In this document: in pieces, positions 20,887 through 34,600 of the stretch | How positions within the stretch are numbered: position 1 is the stretch's first letter | How the letters are laid out: each line of letters opens with the position of its first letter | Origin: Ampelocalamus luodianensis | Lineage: Eukaryota > Streptophyta > Magnoliopsida > Poales > Poaceae | DNA: 64,000 bases | Assembly: GCA_036346255.1 (NCBI GenBank) | Contig: CM070622.1 | Span: 32,700,751-32,764,750 of the forward strand | Direction: 5' to 3' | Program-made: the position numbers and the translations under genes | Notes under the pieces: generated by a model | Database searches by the model: none | Told to the model about the DNA's origin: nothing | The model's input: only the letters and a program-made list of their open reading frames with translations

Positions 20887-22875
20887 TGTCGGGACCCAAA
20901 AATGCAATTCTGACTCTCTGTGTATTCTGCTTAGTCCAAGATCACGCTAGTGCACACAGTGTCAACATAGATGAATATCGATCCACACAAGTGATTAATA
21001 GAGTAAACGATTAATTTGAATAACAAATAATAGTTTTGACCTTATAGTCGAGTTTACATTTATTAAGCCACGCAGGGCTAGCAATAAAGAAATAAGCCGC
21101 GGAACAAAATAAAATCCAACGGAATCCCATCAATTCGCCACAGGCAACCGACTGGGATCAATGACCTAACGATCAGCACCTTCGTAGAATTCCTCCTCGA
21201 AGGCAGGCGATGACTCCTCTCTTCTATTGAATTGATTTAGCAAGTATGAGTACACAGCCGTACTCGAGACATACCACAGAATGTAATGTCATGCAGGCTT
21301 ATTCCAAAGGAAATGGCTTCTGTGATTCTTTTACAGAAATACAATATTTGCAATTGAATACAACTAATAGATTGAAATGTAGTTCAAAACAAATAGACAA
21401 TAATAATTTAACAATTGTTTTCACAAAAACAGAAATCTAATCAGTTTAATTCCCAAAGTTTTATAAACACTACCCCTTGTGTGAAACCCCCGAGCATGTC
21501 TATGACCGTGGACACGACTATTCGAATAGATTAATTAACACTCTACAGATGTTGTACACTTTATCCACACGATATAATCAGTGTAGCTAGCACTAATCAT
21601 AACAAATCGTTTTAGAAACTTCATTTGAACATTGACACTCCCGACGTGCTTAACCGCCAGATAGCCCCACATAGGAAGCAAGTCCGACACACATCGTTGG
21701 ACAGGGAAGTGGCGAACCGTCCCACGATGCGACTACTTGGTAGTACACACCTCCACCCATGCAACACAGCCTAACCACTACTTGAGTAATCAATGCCAAG
21801 ACTCCATCCCATACTAGGCATGTGGTCGTACAGTAAGGCTCAGTTCAATGGTGCACAAAGTTAAGTCCTTAATTGGCAAGACAAGACTTCAAATTTCTAG
21901 CTATTATTCCATATGCACACAGTTTATTATTGCCATGCCCATAGCTCCACCATAACAAAACGCAATACCACTTGCCTCTGTCTAAATCTTTTTTCACCCT
22001 GTTGGTTAAGTGCAACATATGCCATTCACGAGTAATAGTACACAGTACACACAATTTTATCACATAATTCCATAATCACTTAGTTAGGTTTATAATTGTA
22101 ACTCACATGAGATGATGACTTGTGGTATGGCTAAGCAATCTACTCATACTAATCAACCCACGTTGGTGCTATGATAATACCAACTAAATAATGAACCAAT
22201 CTAGAGTGATAAAAGATCATGACATAACAATGGATATAACAAATTGGATTGATAACTAAACCCAAAATCATTTAAATAAATATTTGAAGTACATGCAATA
22301 ATTTGAATCAATATAGTTTTGAAAAATAGGATTCAATATGATCAAAGGTATGACTTGCCTTGGAATAGATTTGAGTACTGTTCTTGGTCTTGGTGAACTT
22401 CTTCTTCTCCAAAATCTTCCGAAGTAACAACGTCTACTCGCAATCGAGACAAATAAATAAAACAAAGAAAAAACAAACTCTAAAAATTAAATAAAAATCT
22501 CAAATAAATAGATCTTGAATTTAGATGGATTTAGATATTTGAATGGTCTCAATCTGTTCCCGAGCCACCATCGCCGTCGAGCCGATGTGGCAGTCGTGTG
22601 TCCGCCGTGTCATCGCGTGATCCCCATCACCCGTGCTTGTGTGTTAGCCATGTCATAGGCAAGTGTACTAGGGATCCCACGTGAACCTAGCCCACGGTGA
22701 ATTGAGCCTATGACGTGTGGACCCCACATGCCATTCCTGTTCCGCAAACCCAGACCGTAGACTCGTGAACCTGAGCTGTGAACCCAATCCATAGACTGTA
22801 GGTCCCACCTGTCGGTGCCTTATCTAATTTTTGGGAATTATTTTAATTTTTGAAGATTTTTTTCTAGTGGGTCCC
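20887..22875 (-). mobile_element. Inverted ~3-kb-type gypsy LTR, 3' two thirds
   Basis: It starts TGTCGGGACCCAAAA, the reverse complement of the LTR end TTTTGGGTCCCGACA, and matches the solo LTR at 28376-31569 in layout: a hairpin GAGTAC/GTACTC at 21248-21265, the palindrome CTATTCGAATAG at 21518-21529, and a block AATATGATCAAAGGTATGAC around 22335. Its LTR 5' part is missing; near 22830-22875 it passes into oppositely oriented LTR sequence that resumes at 26505. Confidence 0.8.
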
Positions 22876-25327
22876 ACTTGTGTTGAGACCACCTCAGGAT
22901 GTACTAAGAAGATCTCCCGGAACCTCTTAGGGAGGTCCGACAGGACCACCCGGAGGTCTTGTAGGCCCTCCAAGAACACCCTCAGAGGAGGTCCTCTAGG
23001 AACTCCCGAGAGATCTCAAAGACCTCCCGGAGGTCTTGGATCTATGCACTGAGTTAGTCTCAGGAGCCGAAGCTAACTCGCACAAAACAACGTAGGTGAA
23101 ATCACAACCACACACTCCAACAACAGGAACAAACAGATAAAATACAACTTATATTAAGCAAGGGCCTTATGGCCAAAGTTGTTTACAACGATTGCCAACC
23201 AGGGCTTACAAAAACCGATAATAAAATCTCACAGCGGAATCACCAAAAATGTGAAGCCATCCAGCAAGTCCACAGGCTGTCGAGTGGAGGACGTCCCCTA
23301 GAAGGTCGGGTCATCAAAGAACTCCTTGAAGAGGTCTGAGCAACCTTGTCCCTGAACATCTTCGGCAACTGATCAAACAGAGAGCTTAAAGCCATGAGTA
23401 CGTTGAATGTACTCAGCAAATCGCAGGAAACAATTATGCAATTATTATTTATGCGTTGGCTTTGACAAAGGAGAGCTGCAGGGTTAGTTTGCATAAAGCA
23501 ATATTTCACATGAAATAACATAGGTAGATTGAAAGTTCAAGTTTAAAAACAACAACACATAAGTACAGTTGTTTTAAAAGGAGGTCGTGAGCACTAACTC
23601 ACTCCCAAGACCACTCGTGGGGGTCTAGCTGCACCCACGTCCAGGACCACCCCCACGATCACCTTGGAGCATCAAATCCAGAGCACCCAAAGACCACTCT
23701 AAGGCTCCAAGACCTCCCTGGGCACCAACTCAGGAGCATCTTGGACCACCCTAGGGTGCACAAGACCTCTTTTGAAAAGCCACCCTTTGCGCAAAATCAC
23801 TAGGCAATGTCCATGACCAAGGACTTGGCTATTCGAATAGATTTTTACACTCTGCAGAGGTATACAACTTTACCCACAATTCATGACCTCTCTAGCGGGG
23901 CGGGTTCCCGTCGAAACCCTTGCTCATTTCCAAAGATGAGTAGTCTAGAGAGCGTGACAAGGCCTTTACAAAGCTTGGAACTGACTCAGAGCTACCCGCT
24001 AAGGTTTCGCTTCTAACAGGCCTCACACCTACCAGATTCGTGCCCCCTCTTGCGCCAGCGAATCATATGCTCCACCACAACAGAACTAAGCCAGCTCCTT
24101 GCTAATTATTTGGCCCAGACCACCCTCATAAAATGGTCTTGTAGTTGCACGGTGATACCCAGATCAAAGAACACAAAGTTAAGTCCTTAAGCCACCCAGG
24201 GAAGACAACCACATCCCACAGTGCTCAAAGCACCTCCCCTTTACTGCACGATCACTTCCCCGAGTGAGAAAAACAGTTTTGGGTTCAACCCGGCCAAAAG
24301 ACCACCAGTCTTGGCACAGCAGGTTTTAACAAAAGTGGCATCACACCACAATCGACACAACGGTGGCATCTCACTACGGTTGCTCAACAGTGGCATCTTA
24401 CCACAGTTCCATAGTTCATTAGTCAAGATTTTAAGCAAAGCTAAACATAACTACGGTCCTATGTTGGCAAAATCAAAGAGTGCCAACAAAACCTGCCCAA
24501 CTAAGGCGTCCGAGGGAAATCATGTCAACATGATGAGTACAACTATCCAAGGAGGTATAATGTCAAGTAGGTAAAGCTACTACCCAAAACCATTTCTTAT
24601 AAAAGTAGCCATGCATGTAGAGGTAAAACAATATAGCTTTGAAATGCTAGGTTCAATATGATCAAAGGCCTGCGACTTACCTTCGTTGAGAAATGGGAGG
24701 CTTTGGCAGAGGCTACTAGATCCAAGAACTCTTCTTCGAACTCGAGACCTACACGATCGCAAAGAACCAAATAAACAGGACAAACTTGGGCAAAAGAACT
24801 TAAAAGAATCAAAAGGACTTAAACAAATCCAACATAAAACCAGAAGAACAGGAGGTCCTGGCGAGATGGGAGGTCCAACTCAAGAGAGAGTGAAACTCCA
24901 TATTTCAAGCACGAAGAGAACAAGGTGAAAGCAAAGAAGCTAGGAATGAGGAAAAAGGTGATGAAGGGAGGCTCACTCGGCTACAAATAGTTGGAGCTGG
25001 TTGGGAAGCTCTGAGTGACACAGAGCACGTGTCAAAGGTAGGTGAAAAATAGGACAAGGATAAGACAAGACATGCCATCAAAAGGAGGGAACAAGATACC
25101 TCCGATGTGACCACATTTAATGTACCGCATCAACATTAAATGTTCAGAGACTTTTTCCTGCTGCAAGCGTGCAGAAAGGGGAAAGGGGACAGGGCTGACT
25201 CAAACAAAGAGGTTGGCCAAAGCAACAGGAGAAAGTCATGACCAAAAGAGGAGGTCCAACTATGGGGTGGTCCTAGGAGGAGGTCCTGAGAAGGCTCCGC
25301 AGAAGGCAAAAGAGGTCCTGTTCCACC

Positions 25328-25563
25328 AGGGTGGTCTTTGCAAAAGACTGGAGGTCATGACCACATAGGGTGATCATGACAAAAGAGGGTGGTCTTTGCA
25401 AAAATACCAGAGGCCATAACCACATAGGGTGGTTGTGACAAAAGAGGGTGTTCTTTGCAAAAAGACCAGAGGTCATAACCACATAGGGTGGTCGTGACAA
25501 AAGAGGGTGGCCTTTGCAAAAAGACCAGAGGTCATGACCAAGGAGGTGGTCTTTGCAAAAGGA
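25328..25563. repeat. Tandem repeat, 59-bp unit, about four copies
   Basis: Units start GGGTGGTCTTTGCAAAA near 25328, 25387, 25446 and 25505, a constant 59-bp spacing, with a partial fifth copy. They lie inside the solo LTR. Confidence 0.9.
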
Positions 25564-25884
25564 CCACAGGGAGGTCCTAAAGACAAGGAGGTCGTGAGGA
25601 AAAGGGGAGGTTCTAAATAGGAGGAGGTGGCCCAAAGGGTAAAAGAAAAAGGCGCAACAAACCAGGCCACACGATCTTGATCGGGTAGTCCAAATGGGAA
25701 AGGAACGTTCGGAGCATGCGAACGCCTCCTCTCAATCGGGCCATCCAAACAAGATCTAACGGTCCTAGGGAGGGGAAGTTGTGCACAGGGTTTGGGCTTA
25801 AGGGAGGTCCAGACACAAAAGGGTTTCACGGACAAGATAGAAAAGGGGAAAAGATCTAACGGTGGAGATCCAAGGAAATGATCC

Positions 25885-25990
25885 AAGGAGGTCCTTACGG
25901 CTAAGATCTAACAAGAGGAGGTCTCAACGGCCAAGATCTAACAAGAGGAGGTCTTAACGGTTAAGATCTAACAAGAGGAGGTCCAAAAGA
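25885..25990. repeat. Tandem repeat, 30-bp unit, three copies
   Basis: ATCTAACAAGAGGAGGTC recurs at 25906, 25936 and 25966 with exact 30-bp spacing, separated by TnAACGGnnAAG variants, inside the solo LTR. Confidence 0.9.
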
Positions 25991-26509
25991 AATAGAAGGG
26001 GAGGAGGTCAAGCGAGAGGGAGATCTAGAAAGGGGAAACTCAACTCCAAAATCGAATTTCAGGAATCAAAGGGGTTTGAAACACAAACCCGAGCATTAGA
26101 ACAGCTCAAGGGTGGTTGCGACCTAAGGGGAGGTCGGAACCCAGGGGAGATCTTGCCAAAGAGGAGGTCCAAAACAAAGGAGGTCTAAACCACAGAAAAG
26201 GAGGTCTGAACCTAAGAGAGGTCCTAACCAAAGGGGGAGATCAGGACCAAGAGGAGGTCCTGAGAAGGAAAAACTAAGCTGAGGAGCACACAAGGCAAAC
26301 AAAGAAAAGGGCCAAAAGCCAAAGAACACCAGAGAATTCCAGCAACGAACAAAGAGCTAATTGACATTAGTTGAAGTTAGGTTAGTTCAGGTTAAGCCCC
26401 CAAATTTCTAAAGTTCCAAGCTAAGCTTGAGCAAACCAATAAATCGAATGGTTCTTTTTGGTTTTGAAATCTGGCAAGAACTCTAAAATAAACGGGACGT
26501 TACAACTTG

Positions 26510-27916
26510 TCAGATTCTCCCCCTTTTTATTTTATTTTTTGAATTCCTGAGCCGACCAACTTCCAAGAGCCCATTCTTCTTCATATGTTCTCCAATTGAG
26601 CCTATTCAAGTTTCTAACTTCATCTAAAATTGAGCCCTACATTCTAGTTTTTATTATAGTTTTTGGAGTTTGGTTTTGCTCTTTCTTATATTTATTGGTG
26701 TTTCTTCTCTCTCGTTGCGTTAGACGTTGATACTTCGGGAGCGTTCAAGGAAGGGAGATTTGCTCTATTTTGTATTTATTGGGGATTTGCACAACTATTT
26801 TGATTTAAATCATTGCATACTTATTCAATTATCAAATGTTTTACTTATTTTGGGATCAGTTATAAAACCTACTTCATTATACTCACCTTGTGAATTGTAT
26901 TGTCATGATCATTTACCACCTTAGATTGGTTAAACTACTAGTTGGTATTATCATAGCACCAACGTGGGTTGATTAGACATGATTAGTATGCTTGGTCTTG
27001 CAACGAATTATTGATATCATTTTGAAATATTAAACTCATACTTGACTAAGTGATTATGAAACAACTTTGTACAAAGTTGTGTGTTGTATATTGTCACCTG
27101 TTGAGGGCATGTGTTGCACTTAATCAACTGAGTGGGAAAATATTTAGATTGAGGTGAGTGGAAAGGTCTTTGTGACATGGTGGGCTTTGTGCTTGGAAGC
27201 TGTGTGAATCTTTGTGACTTAGTGTAGTATTGGCAGTCTCACTTTGATCAATTAAGGATCTAACTTTGTGTATCATTGAATTTAGTCATATCGTACTACC
27301 ACAAGCCTAGTATGGGACATGTCTAGCTTAGTAAGTTATAGAGTCTTGACATTGGCTACTTAGGTAGTAGGTTAAACTGTGTGCCAAGGTGAAGGTGTGG
27401 ATTTTTTCTTAGTGATGAGTCAAATCTATGGGCGGTTCGCCGTCTCCAGGACTAACGATATGCGTTGGGCTAACGAGCTGAGTGTAATTTGGTGCCGACT
27501 GTATGTACATCGGGAGAGTCAATTGTTGAGATCAAGTTTCTGAAAGGTTTTGTTATAATTAGTGTTGGCCATACTGGTTATATCTTGTGGGTAAAGATGT
27601 ACAACCTCTGCGGAGTGTTAACAACCTATTCGAATAGCCATGTCCTCGGTCATAGACATGCTCGGTGATTTACCCCGAAGGGTAGATTTTATAAAAACAA
27701 TGTGGATGGGAAGCTGTGTGCAAGAATTTGTTTAAGCTTTGTGAACTTTGTAGAAATTCTTGTTACTTATTATTAATATTGCTTTAACTTGTGCTTTCAA
27801 TTTATTATTTATATTCAACTACAACTGTTGCTTTTCGTAAAATAACCATATAAGTCATTTCCTTTGGAATAAGCTACCATCCATAATTTTATTTTGTGGT
27901 ACAACTTGCTGAGTAC
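26510..27916 (+). mobile_element. Forward LTR fragment of the 3-kb gypsy family
   Basis: It matches the layout of 32870-34300: CTCCAATTGAGCC, GACGTTGATACTTCGGGAG, the CTATTCGAATAG palindrome at 27626-27637, and the start of the GAGTAC hairpin near 27909, where it is cut off and TAACATCCCAAAA begins. It is a truncated LTR, broken at both ends. Confidence 0.75.
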
Positions 27917-28375
27917 TTATAACATCCCAAAAATTGGTCTGTTTTGAAATTTTAAAAATAGAAATAACCATTTGAATTTTTCTGTTAAAGTTAAAGCTTA
28001 ATCTAGATTTTCTAAAATAAAAAACAATTTAATATGAATAATGTCAACATCAACTATTATCTAAATTATTTTATTTGGATTATACGTGCTTGGATATATT
28101 TTCTAGAATTTTTCCGAGTGTATTTGCTATTTTCTAATTGCTATTTGCATTCTCAGTATTTTCTAAAAAGAAAAACTAAATTAAAATCTCAAATTTGATT
28201 AGGGCTGAATCTTTGGTCAAGCCCAATCCTATTCCCTCAGCCCAGCCTAGTTTCTCAGCCCACTTCTCGCCCGTAGCCCACCTTGCCTTTTTCTCCGCGT
28301 CAGCCCGCGCACGCGTGTGTGGCCCCACTGCTAGTCACCGTCGCTTCGTGTGCGACGTGTTCCTCTATGAGCCGC
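27917..28375 (+). mobile_element. 5' portion of a gypsy LTR, split by a solo LTR
   Basis: It starts ATAACATCCCAAAAATTGG and follows the first 400 or so bases of the LTR at 31616, with substitutions. It is interrupted at GCCGC (28371-28375) by the solo LTR and resumes at 31575-31615. Confidence 0.75.
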
Positions 28376-31300
28376 TGTCGGGACCCAAAATTACGATTCT
28401 GGACCCTCTGTGTATAATGCACTAGTCCAGGATCACGCTAGTGCACACAGTATCAACACAGGTGAATATCGATCCACACAAGCGATAAATAAAGTAAACG
28501 ATTAATTTGAATAATAAATACTGGTTTTGACCTTATGGTCGAGTTTACACTTATTGAGCCACGTAGGGCTAATAGAGAATAAAATAGTAGCGGAACAGAG
28601 ATAACTTCAGCGTAGATCCTATCGATTCACTACAGGCAACCAATTGGGATCCAGACCTTAACAATCAGCAACCTTCGATGAACTCCTCCTCGAAAGCAGG
28701 CGTAGACTCCTCTTCTTCTGTAGGTTTGGGCGCAAGTTTTACAACAAGCGTGAGTACACAACCGTACTCGCAAATCATACCACAGAATGTAATTTATAGA
28801 TGCAGGCTTATTCCAAAAGAAAGGCTTCTGTGGTTCTTTTGCATGAAAGCAATATTTGCAATGGAATACAATAATAGATTGAAAGCATAATTCAAAACAA
28901 ATAGATAATATTAATTTAACATTTGCTTTCACAAAGACACAAAGCTAAACAGATTATTTCACATAGCCATATGACTTAAATCACATAGCTCCCATCCCAA
29001 GCATTTTATGAAAACTACCATTCGTGTGAAATCCCCGAGCATGTACACTTTGCTATTCGAATAGATTGATTTAACACTCTGCAGAGTTTGTACACTTTAC
29101 CCACACGATATAACTAGTGTAGCTAGCACTAATCGTAACAAAACATTTCAGAAACTTCGTCTCAAACATTGACATTCCCAATGTGCTTTGCCGCCAGACC
29201 AACCCACAAAGAAAGCTAGTCTGACACATACCGCTAGACAGGGATGCGGCGAACCGTCCCGCGATGCAACTACCGAGTAGTCACACCTCCATCCTGTCAC
29301 GAAGCCTAACCTATCCACCTAAACATCAATGTCAAGACTCCATAACCTACTATGTTAGGCCCGTCCCATCAGGCATGTGGTAGTACAGTAAAGCTCAGTT
29401 CAATGGCACACAAAGTTAAGTCCTTAATTGACTAAGGCAAGACTTCCATGTTCTAACTATGCCACAAAGATTATCATTCCCATTCACAAAGTCCACCATA
29501 TCACTTAGTATCCACCACTTGCCTCAGTCCAAATCCTTTACTACCTAGTTGGTTTTAGTGCAACACATGCTATCACAAAGTAATAACATATAGCACACAG
29601 TTTTACACAAAGTTCCATAGTCACTTTGTCAAATTTAATATTTGCAACTCAAATGAGATATGAGACTCGTAGCATGGCTAAGCAATTGTACTCATATCTA
29701 ACCAATCCACGTTGGTGCTACAATAATACCAACTAAATAAACCAATTTAGGGTGACAAGAGATTATGACATACAAAGCCAAAGTGGTTATAACAGATTGG
29801 ATAATAACTATACCTAAAAGCATTTAAATACGTACTTTAAAGTAAATGCAATAATTTGAAGCAAAGTACTTTTTAGAAAAACTGGGATTAAATATGATCA
29901 AAGGTATGACTTGCCTTGGAAAAGGTCTAGGTACTGGTCTTGATCTTGAGGTGCTCCTTCATCTCCAAAATTCCCCGACGTATCGACGTCTACTCGCAAA
30001 CGCAACAAAAAAAAAATAACAGAGGAAAAAAACTCCAAAAATCAAATAAAAATATCAAATAAATAGATCTTGAATTTATATGAATTTAGGAATTTGAATG
30101 GGCTCAATCGGAGTTCGGATGCAAAAGTTATGGGTTCTGAAAGTTTCAATCTAAAAGAAAACCCTAATTTTGGATTTACTGGAATTTTCGAATTATTTCT
30201 TAAAAGAAAAATTGGATTTTTGCGCAAGCATGACGTCAGCAAGGAATTTCAGGAATTAAAAGAATAAAAAGAAAACACTAACATGTGGGACCCACATGTC
30301 AGTCTCACGGCTCACGGTAGACTAAGTCTACCGAGCCTACTAGATCTGGAGTGGGCTCGGGTGGCACACCCGCACATGTGGACGCTGACGCGGCGTCACG
30401 CGGGTTGACACGCACGCACGGGGACCGAGCGGACATGGACGGCCAGGTGGCACGACACGTCGGCGTGACAACGGTAGGGCCTCGGGTTCGTCCGACACCG
30501 GCAAACAGCGGCGCGGCTCCGGCGGTGGGTGGTGTAGATGTGTAGCTGAGGCTATTGCGCACACGCGGGTGCAATCACGGGTGGTCAGAGACGTCGGTGG
30601 TGGCTGGCGGCGAGGTTGAAGCGGCGGGGGGCTTCGGTTGTTGTCGGGCGAGGGCTCCGTGAGGTCTAGGCGGCGTGGGTGGTCACTGGAGGTAGCCCGG
30701 GCGACGGTGATGACGGCGGTGTACTCCACGGGGGCAGAGCGTCACCGGCGGCGGCGCAATTCAAGATTGAAGGCCGGCGGCGACAAAACCCTAGAATTCA
30801 TATTGCGGCTGCGCTAGGGCAATTGGGGCGAAATGGATGGCGGCTCTGGGTTGCGGGCGCAAGGGCGAACCTCGGGGGCTTTATAGGCTGAGGGCGGCAC
30901 GGGATAAGGAATCCTCAATTTAGGATATTCTCGGTTTTAAACGAAAACGGAGATAAGATAAGATACATGATTTGATATGATCTGGAACGGGTGAGGAAAG
31001 ATCAAAGATTAAGTTTGGTAAAGAAATCGGAGAGGTTTTAGTTGGGAGAGTCCCGTTGTCGAACGGGCTTCTAGAAGGTGGTAATGGCGGACGGAGGCGG
31101 GCGCGTCGCGAGGACGAAGCCGACTCGGAGACGAAGACCTAACGCGTGGGGCCCACGCGTCGTGGCGCTACGGAGCTGGGCTTCGCGACGGTCGGGGTGA
31201 AAGAAACGCGCAGGATCAGGCGCCACGCGGAAAAGAGGATTGGGCCGGAGAGATTCGGCCCGAAAGCTTTTATCTGAGATTTAAATAGTTTTTCTAATTT

Positions 31301-31569
31301 GCAAAATACCAAAAATTCAAATAAGCAATAGAAAATAGCAAATGAACTCAAAAAAATCTATAAAAATCTAGAAAATATATCTGAGCACATAGTACCCAAA
31401 TAAAATAGTTTTGACTATTGTTCATGTTGAGATTATTCATATTAAATATTTTTGATACTAAAGTCCAATATTAAGCTTTTGAATTAAATTCAAATAAAAT
31501 CAAATGGTGACTTTTCTCCCTACTAACTATTTAAAAGATTTTTAAAGCTCAGAAAATTGGGATGTTACA
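28376..31569 (-). mobile_element. Solo LTR, 3,194 bp, inverted
   Basis: It starts TGTCGGGACCC and ends GGGATGTTACA, which are the LTR termini in reverse. A perfect duplication GCCGC lies at 28371-28375 and 31570-31574. It contains the GAGTAC/GTACTC hairpin (28752-28769), CTATTCGAATAG (29053-29064) and CTCTGCAGAG (29077-29086). There is no internal domain. Confidence 0.92.
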
Positions 31570-31574
31570 GCCGC

Positions 31575-31615
31575 TCCCGCTAATTGGTGCACCCGCCTGG
31601 CCACATCAGCATCGT
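31575..31615 (+). mobile_element. Continuation of the split LTR fragment
   Basis: This 41-bp remainder of the host LTR lies between the solo LTR and the next insertion. Its last five bases, ATCGT, may be one target-duplication copy of the gag-only element; the partner has been lost. Confidence 0.5.
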
Positions 31616-34600
31616 TGTAACATCCCAAAATTTGGTCTGTTTTGAAGTTTTAAAAGAAAAAGAACCGTTTGGATTTTTTTTTGGTAAAGTTAAAAAGCTT
31701 AATATGGATTTTCAGAGTTCAAAAACAATTTAACATGATTAATGTCAACATCAACTATATTAAAAATTATTTTATTTGGGTTCTATGTGCTTGGATATAT
31801 TTTCTAGATTTTTCTAGAATTTTTCCAAGTGCACTTGCTATTTTCTAATTGCCATTTGGATTTTCAGCTATTTTCTAAAAAGCAAAAGTTATTAAAATCT
31901 CAGATAATAGCTTTGGGCTCAATCCTTAAAATTTCGGCCCATCTCCTTCTCCCTCCGGCCCAGCCCGCTTGGCCTCTTTCTCCGCCGCAGCCCACCCGCG
32001 TGCTCCTCCGCATCCCTCTGCCAGGTGGGCCCGCCCGCAAGTCGTCGTCCTCCTCCTGGACTCCTCCCTCGCACGTCCGTGTCCGGACTCGCTCGTGAAC
32101 TTCTTTCTCCGTGGTTATTTAAGGCCGTGCCCGTGTTAGAATCTCCGCACCGCCCCTCTCCTCCAAAACCCTAGAGCCTCCTTTGGGATCTCGCAGCCAT
32201 CTCGACGAATCAAGATTTGGAAGCCCTCCGGCGCCGAGACCTTCTTCCCGTGTTGTGCCTCGTCGGTGAGCCATCGCCCCATCGTCGCCATCCTTGAGTT
32301 CGCCGCGCGCATGGCCTACGTGATGTGCAACTCTTCGTCCCCGATGGAGCCCCGTGTCGCCTCGCCGCCGTTCAACCGAGCCGTGCCACCGCTTTTCTTG
32401 CCTCCGCCCTCGTGGTCGTCGCGGTGTCTTTGACCGTGTCACCGAGATCCTCGTAGCCCTCTACTCAATTCACCCATCCGCCGCGGCGAAGCTTTGTAGC
32501 GCCGTTGTCTGACGAATCAAGGCATCGCCGACGTTTAGTCGACGTGGAAGCCACCTCACCGCCACTCGGCCGCGCGTCATCTTTTGCCCTCGTGTCATCC
32601 CCGTGTAGCCCCGGCTGTCAGTCGCCACGTCAATGCGTGTGTGGCACATCCAAGTCCCCACCCGAGCCAAACACCATGAACCCGGTCCATGGTGCACCTA
32701 GCCACTTCCAAGTGGGTCCCACCTGTCAGGTGAGTTTTCATTCCGTCTGAACCGCTTCGCTGACGTCAGCCGACGTCATATTCCGGAATTTCCAGTAGAA
32801 AAATAATTCGGAATATCTCAGAAAATCCAATTTAGGGTTTTTCTTTAGATTTCAATCTTCCAGAGCCCATATCTTTTGCATCCGAACTCCGATTGAGTCC
32901 ATTCAAATTCCTAAATTTATGTAAATTCAAGATCTATTTATCTGAGATTTTTATTTAATTTTTGGAATTTAGTTTCTCTCTATTATTTATTTATTTATGT
33001 TATTTGCTTGTTTTACGAATAGACGTCGACACTTCGGGAAGCTTCGAGCAAGGAGTAGCATACCAAGATCAAGATCAATCACTGGATTTATTCCAAGGCA
33101 AGTTGTGATCCTTTGATCATATTGAACCCATGATTTCAAAAGTATATTGTTTTATACAATTGCATGCTATATTTATATAAATTGCTCTGGGATTAGTTAT
33201 TGCCTGTTGTTATTATGCCTCTATTGAATATTTGAATGTCATGGACCCTTTGTCACCTTAGCATGGGTAATTTTAGTTGGACATATTTGTATTGCCAACA
33301 TGGGTATCGTACATATGCTTAGTCTTGCTTAGTTACGATGGGTTTGTCATCACATGTGTCTTAATAATTAATTTTGACTTAATGATTTATGGAATAATGG
33401 TGGTGAGCCATCCTTGTTAAAATTTGGGAGCCATGACAGGGTATGTCATTGGTTTTGGTTAAACGAAATGGTTTTCACTCGGGTGAGTGGTTGGTGGATA
33501 GTGGGGATGTGGATTGAACATGTTGTGGGTTTGTGGTAGTCTCGCTTGAGTAACTTGTCAAGGACTTAATCTTGTGCGCCATTGAACTGGGCCTTAACCG
33601 TACAACCACATGTCTGGTATGGGACAAACCTGGCTGATTATTTAGCAATGTCTTAATTTCGGTTCTGTCATGTGAAGTGTGAGTCGTGGAAAACGTATTC
33701 TCATGGTGGCGCAGAGAGGGGTCTGTCAGTCGGAAAGACATTCGTGTTGAAACCTTAGCGGGCATAATCGGGTTAAGAAGGAGCTTTGTAAAGCCTTGTG
33801 ATGATCACTTAGTCGCACGCCACGAAGCGTGAAATGCCTGACATTATAAGTTGATCTATATCTTGTGGGTCAAGCTGTACAACCTCTGCAGAGTGTAAAA
33901 CTATTCGAATAGCCGTGTCCGCGGTTATGGACGTGCCTGGGGATTTCACACGGGAGTTAGAGTTTCTTCAAAAATATGTCGGGGTGTGGATGGGAAGTTC
34001 ACTTATGAATATAATGTTCGTTTGGTGAATAGGTCATTCACTTGGTGGTTTGTGTCGATTGGTGAATGGGGAATTCACTTATCTTTGGTTTGGATTGGGA
34101 AGTGAATGGGAAGTTCACTGGTTGTTTCAAAGAATTGTTTATTTACTTATTATTGTTTTCAATTACGCATTTCAATCTATCTATTGTATTTATCGTAACT
34201 GCTGTTTTCTGCAAAAGAGCCATACAGCTAACCTTTGTTCAAACCCTGCATGAATACTATTTGCATACATTTCCCCACGGCTTGTTGAGTACATTCAAAG
34301 TACTCATGGCTTTTGCCCTGTATTGCTCAGTTGAAGAATATCAAGCTGCTCAAGAGTTATTCGCACAGGAGGACCATGAAGGTTTTGCGGGTTAGGATGC
34401 GTTTCTCCACTCGATTGCCTGTGGGCATGTTGATTGGCCAGTTGAAGAGTTTCGTTCCACTGCAAGAGTTTATTTGTTTCTTTAGCCCTGCGTGGCAAGT
34501 TAAGTAAACGTTGACCATAAGGTCCAGTTATTAATTATTATTTGTTACTTTGAGATCTTTTTAGTTAAATCAAATAAATGGATGGTATTTCATCACTGTT

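Larger units (their letters stand above)
22881..26504 (-). mobile_element. Solo LTR, 3,624 bp, second gypsy LTR family
   Basis: A perfect 5-bp duplication ACTTG lies at 22876-22880 and 26505-26509. The right end reads GGGACGTTACA, so the LTR begins TGTAACGTCCC on the - strand. It is related to the 20887 and 28376 LTRs only in patches (the CTATTCGAATAG/CTCTGCAGAG block at 23829-23859 and the GAGTAC/GTACTC hairpin at 23396-23414). GAGGTC motifs recur throughout. No internal domain is present, so it is the product of LTR-LTR recombination. Confidence 0.85.
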
